A DNA stretch of 64,000 bases, from contig JAUVVY010000012.1 in NCBI GenBank assembly GCA_030604405.1, positions 38,103 to 102,102 of the forward strand, read 5' to 3'. This DNA comes from a bacterium. Lineage in GTDB: Bacteria; Armatimonadota; Zipacnadia; Zipacnadales; UBA11051. A program made the translations under genes and the position numbers. Under the pieces are notes generated by a model, which did not search any database, was not told the DNA's origin, and was given only the letters and a program-made list of their open reading frames with translations. Shown one piece after another: positions 8,020 to 15,424 of the stretch. Positions within the stretch are counted from its first letter, which is position 1. Each line of letters opens with the position of its first letter.

Positions 8020-10056
8020 GTGACCGAACTGAGAGTGGAGCCGTATGTAGTGCCGGCGGCTGACCTGGGGCCGGAGAACCCCCTGCCGATGTTCCGAGCC
8101 GCCAATCCGGACTCAGCGATAGACTTTGAGGCCAACAACATACCTGAGCAAGATCGGCCCGGACTGGGGTGGCAAACTGGCCGGCGAGTGCTGCCGTATC
8201 GTATGCAGGACGGCTACAACCGCGAGCAGCGCCCGAGGGCGTTTGTCTCTGCGGTGCTCGAAAACGAGTTTGTCAAAGTAACCGTACTTCCGGAAATCGG
8301 CGGGCTGGTTACTTCTATCATTCATAAGCCGCTGAACAGAGAGTTGTTGTACTGCAACCCCGTATTTCAGCCCGGCAACCTGGCCCTGCGCAATGCGTGG
8401 GTAAGCGGCGGCATAGAGTGGAACACACCTCACGTCGGTCATCATTACTTGACCTGCTCCCCGATCCACGCGGCTCGCGTCACAGGCAGCGGCGGTGATC
8501 CCGTACTTCGGCTTTACGCCTGGGACCGGGTCAAGGGTTTTCCCTATCAAATAGATTTGCATTTGCCGTCCGCATCTCGGTTCCTGTTTGCGCACGTTCG
8601 CCTGATAAACCCTCACGACTACGAAATACCGATGTACTGGTGGACGAATATCGGTGTGCCTGAGTATCCCGGGGGGCGCGTGCTCTGTCCCACCGATACG
8701 ACATACAAGGGCATGACCGTGATGGACTGTCCTGTCATCAACGGGCTTGATTACAGCTATTGCACGCGCATCAACAATGCCTACGATCTGTTTTTCAGAA
8801 TTCCACAAGGACACCGTCCCTGGGAAGCCATCATAGACGAGGACGGAAGGGGATTGATCCATACCTCTACCTGGCGACTCAAGGGCCGGAAGTTGTTTGC
8901 CTGGGGAATGGGGCAGGGCAGCCGACGCTGGAACGACTACTTGTCGGTGCCAGACAATCCTTTCCAGGAAATTCAGGCCGGACTGGCCTACACTCAGTCT
9001 CATTCGGTTCCCATGCCCGCAAGAACCGAGTGGACGTGGACTGAAGCCTGCGGATACTTCGAGTCCGACCCGGCGATAACACATTCCACGAACTGGCAGG
9101 AAGCGTATTCTGAGGCTGAAAGGCTCCTGGAGGCAATGCTGCCAACAAAGGCAGTTGATCGTTTCCATGAGGAAGTGACGGAAGTCGCCCGCCGCGGCCC
9201 TGATGAGGTACTTTTCAGGGGGCTGGGATGGGGCGCTCTTGAGAATCGGCGCTGTGCCGCGGCGGAACAGGCAAGCGGCATACCAGAAGAGTTGTCGTTT
9301 GAGGACACCGATCTCGGGGAGGAGCAGGAACCGTGGCTCGCCTTGCTTGAAACCGGTCGCCTGCCTGCCCGTGACCCTCTGGAGGACCCGGGCCAGTACC
9401 AGACGCAGGATGAATGGCGGGCGCTGCTTGAGCACAGCCTGGCGAATGGCAAGGGCGATGACTGGCTCGCGTGGCTGCACCTCGGTGTGATGAGACTGGA
9501 AGCAAACGACCCCGGCGGCGCAAGAGAAGCCTGGAATGAGTCGCTGCAGCGTGCTGAAAACGGCTGGGCGCTGCGGAATCTGTCCGTTCTACAGACCCGT
9601 GACGGGAACACTGACGCTGCCTGCGAACTCCTGGCGCAGGCGTTGGCTGTCGGGCCCGTGGTGCCCGCACTGGCGGCGGAGTACGCTGGTCTGCTGCTGC
9701 AGCTTGAACGCTACGAAACGTGCCGCGATCTCCTTGCAGGCCTGCCTGAGGCGGTGCGATCGCACGAGCGCATCCGGCTTGTGGCTGCCCGAGTTGCGCT
9801 TCATTTCGGCCGCTTTGAGGAAGTTGAAGCGGTACTGCAGCAGGAGTTTGCGACCATCCGGGAGGGCGAGGTCACGCTCACCGAGCTCTGGTTTGCCATG
9901 CACGAAAAGAAAGTCGCGGCTGCCGAGAATATCCCGATAGACGATGATTTGCGCGCCCGCGTCAGGGCAGACTTCCCCCCGCCCGCCGAGATAGATTTCC
10001 GCATGTCTCTGTCCGAGACTGACAAATACATACCTCCACAGCAACGCCAGCAATAG
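8020..10056 (+). CDS. DUF5107 domain protein with C-terminal TPR repeats
   Basis: The 678-residue protein starts at GTG, with GGAGGAA 6 bases upstream. Residues of about 60-350 match the DUF5107 family, which has a mutarotase-like beta-sandwich (VTVLPEIGGLVTSIIHK; GGIEWNTPHVGHHYLTCSP). Residues of about 430-660 are helical pairs of TPR type (ALRNLSVLQTRDGNTDAACE). No signal peptide is visible, so it is probably cytoplasmic. The family occurs next to glycoside hydrolases and sugar dehydrogenases, and the beta-sandwich suggests carbohydrate binding. No catalytic role is established. Confidence 0.85.
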   Translation: MTELRVEPYVVPAADLGPENPLPMFRAANPDSAIDFEANNIPEQDRPGLGWQTGRRVLPYRMQDGYNREQRPRAFVSAVLENEFVKVTVLPEIGGLVTSIIHKPLNRELLYCNPVFQPGNLALRNAWVSGGIEWNTPHVGHHYLTCSPIHAARVTGSGGDPVLRLYAWDRVKGFPYQIDLHLPSASRFLFAHVRLINPHDYEIPMYWWTNIGVPEYPGGRVLCPTDTTYKGMTVMDCPVINGLDYSYCTRINNAYDLFFRIPQGHRPWEAIIDEDGRGLIHTSTWRLKGRKLFAWGMGQGSRRWNDYLSVPDNPFQEIQAGLAYTQSHSVPMPARTEWTWTEACGYFESDPAITHSTNWQEAYSEAERLLEAMLPTKAVDRFHEEVTEVARRGPDEVLFRGLGWGALENRRCAAAEQASGIPEELSFEDTDLGEEQEPWLALLETGRLPARDPLEDPGQYQTQDEWRALLEHSLANGKGDDWLAWLHLGVMRLEANDPGGAREAWNESLQRAENGWALRNLSVLQTRDGNTDAACELLAQALAVGPVVPALAAEYAGLLLQLERYETCRDLLAGLPEAVRSHERIRLVAARVALHFGRFEEVEAVLQQEFATIREGEVTLTELWFAMHEKKVAAAENIPIDDDLRARVRADFPPPAEIDFRMSLSETDKYIPPQQRQQ

Positions 10057-10137
10057 GCCGCATTCCCTCTATCAATTGGGCTACCTGGACGTTCTCTCGG
10101 GACTCTGCGACATAGCCACCGATTCAATAATGCGGAC

Positions 10138-10165
10138 TTGACAACCGATACTGTGAGTGTATAAT
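10138..10165 (+). promoter_or_regulatory. Consensus sigma-70 promoter of the MazEF-like operon
   Basis: TTGACA (10138-10143) and TATAAT (10160-10165) both match consensus exactly and are 16 bases apart. Transcription should start near 10172, inside the palindrome listed next. A strong promoter overlapped by an operator is usual for autoregulated toxin-antitoxin operons. Confidence 0.85.
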
Positions 10166-10194
10166 GCATATAAAAGCGCATATATTTTATATGC
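10166..10194. promoter_or_regulatory. Probable autoregulatory operator of the toxin-antitoxin operon
   Basis: GCATATAAAA (10166-10175) and its exact complement TTTTATATGC (10185-10194) flank a 9-base centre containing GCGCATA. GCGCATA recurs at 10199-10205. The palindrome touches the -10 box and covers the expected transcription start. The antitoxin, alone or with the toxin, probably binds here. Confidence 0.7.
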
Positions 10195-10222
10195 AATAGC
10201 GCATACAAGCGGGGTGTCAGCA

Positions 10223-10468
10223 GTGGGCGATACATCAGTCCGTGTCAGTGAGGAAACTCATCAGATCTTCAGCAAGCTGGCCCAGCAGCACCACACTTCG
10301 ATCAGGGGCTATCTTGCGCGCGTTGCGGAGGACCTCCGCCGCCAGCACATGCTCGAAGAGACGAACAAGGCTTATGCTGCACTTCAGACAGGCGGGCAGG
10401 CGACTAAATCACTGCAGGAAGAGCGCGAGCTGTGGGATGCGACGCTAGCTGACGGGTTGGATGAGTGA
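10223..10468 (+). CDS. Antitoxin of a MazEF-like pair (ribbon-helix-helix type)
   Basis: The 81-residue protein starts at GTG (MGDTSVRVSEETHQIFSKLA). The first 45 residues fit a ribbon-helix-helix DNA-binding domain: a short strand with TSVRV, then two helices. The C-terminal half is charged and probably disordered, as expected for a toxin-wrapping tail. Its stop overlaps the toxin start by one base (TGATG), so the two are translationally coupled. It should neutralise the next gene's product and repress the promoter upstream. Confidence 0.8.
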   Translation: MGDTSVRVSEETHQIFSKLAQQHHTSIRGYLARVAEDLRRQHMLEETNKAYAALQTGGQATKSLQEERELWDATLADGLDE

Positions 10469-10803
10469 TGCCTGATCGTGGCGAGATCTGGCTTGTAGAT
10501 TTGAGTCCTACGAGGGGACATGAGCAGGGCGGCGAACGGCCCGCTCTCATAGTCTCCGTCAACACCTACAACCACGGTCCGGCGGGCTTGGTTGTTGTGC
10601 TTCCTGTGACCAGCGTGGACCGGGGCATCCCGATTCACGTTCCAATCAAAGCCCCGGAGGGTGGGCTGGATAAGGACTCCGTTATCCTGTGTGATCACAT
10701 TCGCGCCATATCCAGACAGCGCCTCGTGCACTGCTTTGGGTCGGTGTCGGCCCAGACCATGGCCGATGTTGAAGACCGCCTGTGCGCGCTGCTAGGACTA
10801 TGA
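10468..10803 (+). CDS. MazF/PemK-family mRNA interferase toxin
   Basis: The 111-residue protein (MPDRGEIWLVDLSPTRGHEQ) has the MazF/PemK fold motifs. These are RGEIWLVDL at the first strand, GGERPALIVS with the conserved Arg-Pro, VVVLPVTS, and a hydrophobic core strand DSVILCDHIRAISRQRL with the conserved Asp and Arg. MazF enzymes cut single-stranded mRNA at short sequences, and length and order match. Coupling to the upstream antitoxin is by overlapping TGATG. It converges on the next gene, with only 27 bases between them. Confidence 0.92.
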   Translation: MPDRGEIWLVDLSPTRGHEQGGERPALIVSVNTYNHGPAGLVVVLPVTSVDRGIPIHVPIKAPEGGLDKDSVILCDHIRAISRQRLVHCFGSVSAQTMADVEDRLCALLGL

Positions 10804-10812
10804 TGGCACTAG

Positions 10813-10824
10813 CGACACGTGTCG
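10813..10824. repeat. Perfect 12-bp palindrome between convergent genes
   Basis: CGACACGTGTCG lies in the 27-base gap between the toxin gene and the convergent dehydrogenase gene. It could be a short transcript-end hairpin or a protein-binding site. No T-run follows it on either strand. Confidence 0.45.
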
Positions 10825-10830
10825 GGCTTA

Positions 10831-11901
10831 TCAGAATGTGATGACCTCTCCGGTGCGGGCCGACTCGAAGCACCTGAGGATGAAGCGGGTGGTGCGCGCG
10901 CCGTTAACCGCAGTCGCTATCGGCTGCTCGTCCTTCAGGATAGACCTGGCGAACGCGGGCAGGATGTCAGGCACGCCGCCTGCACCTCTCTTACCGAGCC
11001 TCTCCCCATACTCGCAGGAGTCGTAGGGAGGCTTCCACTCCTCCTCCGGGACACATGACTCGAAGCGGGCATCTTCTCCGTGGTCAATGGCGATGGCGCT
11101 ACGGCCCTTGTCTATCACCATGACAAAGAACGGACAGCGGTTGGGCAAGGGGTGGTGCATCATCAGATTGCCCGTTCCACCATCGCCGCCGAGAAAGGCC
11201 CCGACACTGCCATTCTTGAAGCGAATGGCGGCGTTGATAGTATCTATCACATCCGGGTGCGAGTGGTGAAACACGCCGCCAGTGGCATACACCGACTCCG
11301 GCTCTGCGCCCGCCAGGTAGAGCATCATATCCACGACATGGCAGCCCTGGGAGAGAATCTGCCCGCCGCCTTTGACGGGGTCCTGTGCCCAGATCGTCTC
11401 CGGCCAGATGCTGTGGAAGCGGGCGTGCGCGATGATATTGTCGGGGCTGGGAATCTCGCGCTTAACGTCCTGCGCGCCTTTGGCGAAGCGGCAGCGGAAA
11501 GCCACCATGTATTTCAGCCCGGTACGCTCCTCGGCGGCGACGATGTCGTCACATTCCTTCTCGGTCATCGCCATGGGCTTTTCGATCAGCACGTGCTTGC
11601 CGCACTCCATAGCCCGCAGAGAATACGGCGCATGGGTGTCGTGCCACGTCGTAATGAGCACCGCATCAATGTCCGGGTCCTGAAAAATCCGCTCGGGGTC
11701 GTCGGTCACGTATTCCCCGCCGTAGGTCTCACGGTAGGCCTCAGCCTTCGACAGGTCAATGTCGGCCAGACCGCGGACCTCGATCTGTGCCACAAACGGA
11801 CGTAGTTGCTCCGAGACGGTTTCCTGTTTGCCCGCGAGGGAAGCCAGATGCGCGCCGCACATGTGTCCACAACCGATTACGCCTAATCTTACCTTGTCCA
11901 C
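10831..11901 (-). CDS. Gfo/Idh/MocA family oxidoreductase
   Basis: The 356-residue protein starts at GTG (MDKVRLGVIGCGHMCGAHLA). It has the nucleotide motif GVIGCGHMCG and the family EKP motif in HVLIEKPMAMTE near residue 100. The C-terminal domain carries GGGQILSQGCHVVDMMLYL, with the histidine-containing helix common to sugar dehydrogenases of this family. It is a cytoplasmic NAD(P)-dependent oxidoreductase of unknown sugar specificity. It is the last gene of a leftward run of glycan genes starting at 17761, separated from the propeller gene only by a sialidase relic. Confidence 0.88.
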   Translation of the reverse strand: MDKVRLGVIGCGHMCGAHLASLAGKQETVSEQLRPFVAQIEVRGLADIDLSKAEAYRETYGGEYVTDDPERIFQDPDIDAVLITTWHDTHAPYSLRAMECGKHVLIEKPMAMTEKECDDIVAAEERTGLKYMVAFRCRFAKGAQDVKREIPSPDNIIAHARFHSIWPETIWAQDPVKGGGQILSQGCHVVDMMLYLAGAEPESVYATGGVFHHSHPDVIDTINAAIRFKNGSVGAFLGGDGGTGNLMMHHPLPNRCPFFVMVIDKGRSAIAIDHGEDARFESCVPEEEWKPPYDSCEYGERLGKRGAGGVPDILPAFARSILKDEQPIATAVNGARTTRFILRCFESARTGEVITF

Positions 11902-11926
11902 AGTTGTCTCTCACCCTCATTCACAA

Positions 11927-12037
11927 TTACGGTATCCTTGCATCTATCTCTTCGAGCTTGAAGCGGACGCCGGCGCTGAAGGGCTCTTCGCCCTGGACCC
12001 AGTGCCCGTAGGTCGTGGCGACGATAGTGCCGGCAAT
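11927..12037 (-). pseudogene. Relic of a second sialidase 3' end
   Basis: Read leftward, this stretch gives GTIVATTYGHWVQGEEPF, then SAGVRFKLEEIDARIP and a stop. The intact sialidase at 13244 ends GTIVVTTYGHWVEGEEPF then IASVRFKMEELDARAAAW. Only about 36 codons survive, directly abutting the stop codon of the propeller gene at 12038. The frame is still open, so the loss looks recent. It implies that a second sialidase copy once lay here and lost its body by deletion. Confidence 0.88.
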
Positions 12038-13144
12038 CTAGGGTTCGATGATATACAGATACGGATGCATGCCTGCCTCGATGTCGCCGGATGCGGCGTC
12101 GAAGCGGCTGTGTGTGGCGCCGGTCTCACCAGCGTAGATGGTGCCGTCGAGCCCGACCGTCATGGCGTGCACTCGTGCGGCTTCGATCCCGGCCTGCTCG
12201 TCCACAATGGCACCGACCTCGCGATAGGCGTTTTTCCGCGGATCATACTCAAACATAAACGCGCCGCGCGTCTCGTACTGGCTTCCGCCGCCCGCTGCAC
12301 CATACAGCAGGCCGTCGCGTTCGACCAGGGCGGGGAGGCGCGGGCCGTCATTCGGCTGGCATAACTCCGTAATCGTCAGCGACCCGGGTTCCACTGAGAA
12401 CACGATCCCCGTCTCCCAGATGCCGCCATAGATCATCCCATCTTCGGCCGCCAGCAGCGCGTCAATGCGGTAGGAGCCTTCGCCCGGCAGCTTCGCATCC
12501 GTCTCGGTCAGCTTCTGCTTCGCGCTGTCATAGGTAAAGAGATAGCCCTCGGAACACGACCCGTACACCGTCCCGTCTTGGTCGCAGACGATGGTGTGGC
12601 TGCAGGCGCTGTCGCCCCAGACGCCGGCGTGCACCTGGTCGGCGAAAACAACCTCGCCCGACTCCAGGTCCATCGCGAAGAAGTCGTTGTGAAAGTACGT
12701 CATCCCGAATACCATCTGGCCGTCAGGGCTAACCGTCGTGGCGATGATCCACATGTGCGGCACCGGCACACCGAGGTCGCGCCCCTGGTCCGTCGCGGGG
12801 TCATAGGCAAACACATGCCCGCCGTCGTCCTCGCTGATCTTGCGATGACGCGAGCCATAGCCCATATTTTGCCCGGTGCCGCCCACGATGCGGCCGTCGG
12901 CCAAGGTGCTGAGCGCATGGTGTATCTTCTGGCTGATGGGCGCTCCCTGGCGGTCGAAAAGCTGGTTGGAGGGGACGATCTTGGATCCCAGATCGCGCAC
13001 TGCTTCGGTATCGGGCGCGTATTCAAAAAGCAGATGCTCCCTGGCCCCGGTCATGCCGCCGTAGATGCGGCCGTTCATTCCGGCGGTCAGCGAAACGACC
13101 TCCGACCCGCCCGGCAACTCGACTTCATAAGCCTTCACACGCAT
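12038..13144 (-). CDS. Beta-propeller repeat protein of unknown function
   Basis: The 368-residue protein starts at ATG with AAAGGAGAACG just upstream. It consists of repeated blades with the pattern DG-x-IYGG followed by a FxYDP strand (examples: DGRIVGGTG, DGTVYGSCSEGYLFTYD, DGMIYGGIWETG, DGTIYAGETG). This fits a seven-bladed WD40/Kelch-like propeller. There is no signal peptide, so it is probably cytoplasmic. It lies between a sialidase and a Gfo/Idh dehydrogenase, so a role in glycan handling is inferred only from context. Confidence 0.78.
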   Translation of the reverse strand: MRVKAYEVELPGGSEVVSLTAGMNGRIYGGMTGAREHLLFEYAPDTEAVRDLGSKIVPSNQLFDRQGAPISQKIHHALSTLADGRIVGGTGQNMGYGSRHRKISEDDGGHVFAYDPATDQGRDLGVPVPHMWIIATTVSPDGQMVFGMTYFHNDFFAMDLESGEVVFADQVHAGVWGDSACSHTIVCDQDGTVYGSCSEGYLFTYDSAKQKLTETDAKLPGEGSYRIDALLAAEDGMIYGGIWETGIVFSVEPGSLTITELCQPNDGPRLPALVERDGLLYGAAGGGSQYETRGAFMFEYDPRKNAYREVGAIVDEQAGIEAARVHAMTVGLDGTIYAGETGATHSRFDAASGDIEAGMHPYLYIIEP

Positions 13145-13243
13145 GTCACGTTCTCCTTTGTGGCGGATTTACTCGTTCTGTGTTTCAACGAGAAGCAGTA
13201 ATACCTCGTACCAGCCTGCGCCGCCGACCCCTGTGCATCTCAG

Positions 13244-15376
13244 TTACCACGCAGCGGCGCGGGCGTCTAGTTCCTCCATCTTGAAGCGGACACTTGCGAT
13301 GAACGGCTCTTCGCCCTCCACCCAGTGCCCGTAGGTCGTGACGACGATAGTGCCGTCAGGCAGCAACTCCAGCGCGGGATAGGTGCAATCGCCACCTTTG
13401 TGATTCTCCATCAGCCGCACCCGGCACTGGCCCTCGTGCCCCTCGACAATGTCTTCGTATGTGCCCACCCAGCCGACCCAGTCGCCTGGAGTGGGCGTGA
13501 TGTGTGTTGTATCGCGGAAGGAAATGAACAGCCGGCCATCAGGCGCATAAACTGCCTGATGGCGATCACCGGTCAAGGCGGCAGGCAGCTCGCGCGGCTC
13601 TGACCATGTCTCCCCCTCATCGTCGCTGAAGGTGACAAACGAGTTGAATGTCCGGCTGTTTTCGCGCAGCAGCATGGCTATCTGACCGCCGTCAGGTGAA
13701 CGGATCAGGCCGGGCTCACACAGGTGCGCCGTGGCATGCGTCGTGACCGCCTCCGGCTCACCCCATGTCAATCCGCCGCCCTCGGAGATCGCTTTATAGA
13801 CAATGAACTTCACGCTCTTGCCCTCATTGCGCAGGAACCGCCCATCATCATGGAATACGGCCATGTAGCGGCCATCTTTCAGCCGCATCAGGTCAGCCAT
13901 GGCAACAACGCCGCCGAAATTGCCGATCGGCTCCAGCTCCGACCAGATCTCGCCATCGTCTTCCGACACCGCCATGCGAATCGGATACAGGCCCGAGAAC
14001 ATGATGAGCCGTTTGACACCTTGCGGGTCAATGACGCGGTAGAGTGTGGGCACTTCCAGGGAGGTCTCCCAGCTTGCGGGCGTCGGCAGCCGCTCGCTCC
14101 AGCTAAGGCCCGCGTCGGCGCTCCTTTTCATCACGATAGCGCCGCGGCCGTGGCCCTTCGGATACACCGCAATCATCGTCTTGTTATCTTCAAGCAACAC
14201 GGTGGTCGGGTGCCCAAGGTACTGGCCCGCCTCCCTGTCCACTGTGACCTGGCGATCAGTTTCTCGGGAAAGGTCAATCGTGGGGATGCTATAGCTCTTC
14301 GGCTCCGGGCCATCTGGCGCGCCTGCGGACAGTGTGTCCTTTTCGTCAGTCAGCCATTCGAGGGTGAACCTGGCGAATGTGATTCTCTGGTAGTCATCGC
14401 GCTCGTAGAGCAGGCCGATGCTGTTGTCCGGCAGTACGGTCAGGCACGAATAGGCGAAAGATCCCTCCCAGATCGTCTTTGCCACGGGCCAGGTCTTGCC
14501 TTCGTCGTAGCTCACCCGCACGGTTCCGTTGACGCGGTTCTGCGGCGAGGCGGGGTTGGCAAACAGCAGGCGGTTCGTACCATCGCCGTCTCGCTGCTCT
14601 GCATATCTTATGAAACTTGCCTGGCACCCCGGCTCGACCAAAGCCGGTTCCTCCCAGGTGTCCGACCACGTCTCGCCGCCGTCATTGCTGGTGGCGATGA
14701 GCCGGTGGCCTTTGTCCGGCGACTGCCGCACGATACTCATCAGCGAGCCGTCAGCCAGCTCCACAACCTGATGTTCATTGTGCTTTGATGCGACGCCGGC
14801 ACCGATCTGCCATGTCTCGCCATGGTCATCGCTATGGACCACGTGGCACATACTGGGCTCTCCGGTCTCGTGCCTGGAATACACGGGAGCCACCAGCCGA
14901 CCGCTGCGCATCTGTATGCCCATCCCGGGGCCCGCATACAGACTCATCCCTTCCGGCGGCTGCAGCGTCACCGTCAGGTCCACCGGCTCAGACCACGTCT
15001 CGCCGTGGTCCTCGCTCTTTATGACGTGCAGCATGAGCCTTCGGCCCTCGCGCAAGTCCGGTTCGGGAATCGCATAATCATAGAATACCCAGATGATGTC
15101 GGTGTCGCGATCCATGAGCATGCACGGATCACAGGCGGCCTCATCTCCGGGGTATCGCTGTATGAGCTGCATTTGCGTCCAGGTTTTTCCGCCATCGAAG
15201 CTGCGCTTCATGACCAGGTCTATGTTGTTGGGGGCATCTCCGGGTCTGTCCACGCGCGCATCGCACACCGCGACCAGCGTGCCCTCGTTTGTGACCACCA
15301 GAGCGGGGATACGGTACTCACACACCCCATCCTCGCCACTGACGAATACGTCTATGTGTTGCGGCTCTGCGGACAT
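13244..15376 (-). CDS. Two-domain BNR-repeat sialidase-like protein
   Basis: From the ATG at 15376 (GGAGGAGG 7 bases upstream) the protein has 710 residues. An early motif EYRIPALVV matches the RIP signature of sialidases. Nine Asp-box-like stretches are spread over the whole length, for example SFDGGKTW, SEDHGETW, SDDHGETW, SNDGGETW, SYDEGKTW, SADAGLSW, SEDDGEIW and SDDEGETW. This fits two consecutive six-bladed propellers of about 350 residues each, an unusual tandem arrangement. No signal peptide is visible. Hydrolysis of terminal acidic sugars is possible but not proven, because the arginine triad and catalytic Tyr/Glu cannot all be assigned by eye. Confidence 0.85.
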   Translation of the reverse strand: MSAEPQHIDVFVSGEDGVCEYRIPALVVTNEGTLVAVCDARVDRPGDAPNNIDLVMKRSFDGGKTWTQMQLIQRYPGDEAACDPCMLMDRDTDIIWVFYDYAIPEPDLREGRRLMLHVIKSEDHGETWSEPVDLTVTLQPPEGMSLYAGPGMGIQMRSGRLVAPVYSRHETGEPSMCHVVHSDDHGETWQIGAGVASKHNEHQVVELADGSLMSIVRQSPDKGHRLIATSNDGGETWSDTWEEPALVEPGCQASFIRYAEQRDGDGTNRLLFANPASPQNRVNGTVRVSYDEGKTWPVAKTIWEGSFAYSCLTVLPDNSIGLLYERDDYQRITFARFTLEWLTDEKDTLSAGAPDGPEPKSYSIPTIDLSRETDRQVTVDREAGQYLGHPTTVLLEDNKTMIAVYPKGHGRGAIVMKRSADAGLSWSERLPTPASWETSLEVPTLYRVIDPQGVKRLIMFSGLYPIRMAVSEDDGEIWSELEPIGNFGGVVAMADLMRLKDGRYMAVFHDDGRFLRNEGKSVKFIVYKAISEGGGLTWGEPEAVTTHATAHLCEPGLIRSPDGGQIAMLLRENSRTFNSFVTFSDDEGETWSEPRELPAALTGDRHQAVYAPDGRLFISFRDTTHITPTPGDWVGWVGTYEDIVEGHEGQCRVRLMENHKGGDCTYPALELLPDGTIVVTTYGHWVEGEEPFIASVRFKMEELDARAAAW

Positions 15377-15424
15377 CTCGACGGCCTCCTCCAAAGTCAA
15401 CCGGACGCTCAATGAAGCAACAGT

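Noticed and set aside
8113..9480. Open frame of 455 codons opposite the DUF5107 gene
   Set aside because: Antisense to a gene with clear family motifs; no start signal or recognisable domain.
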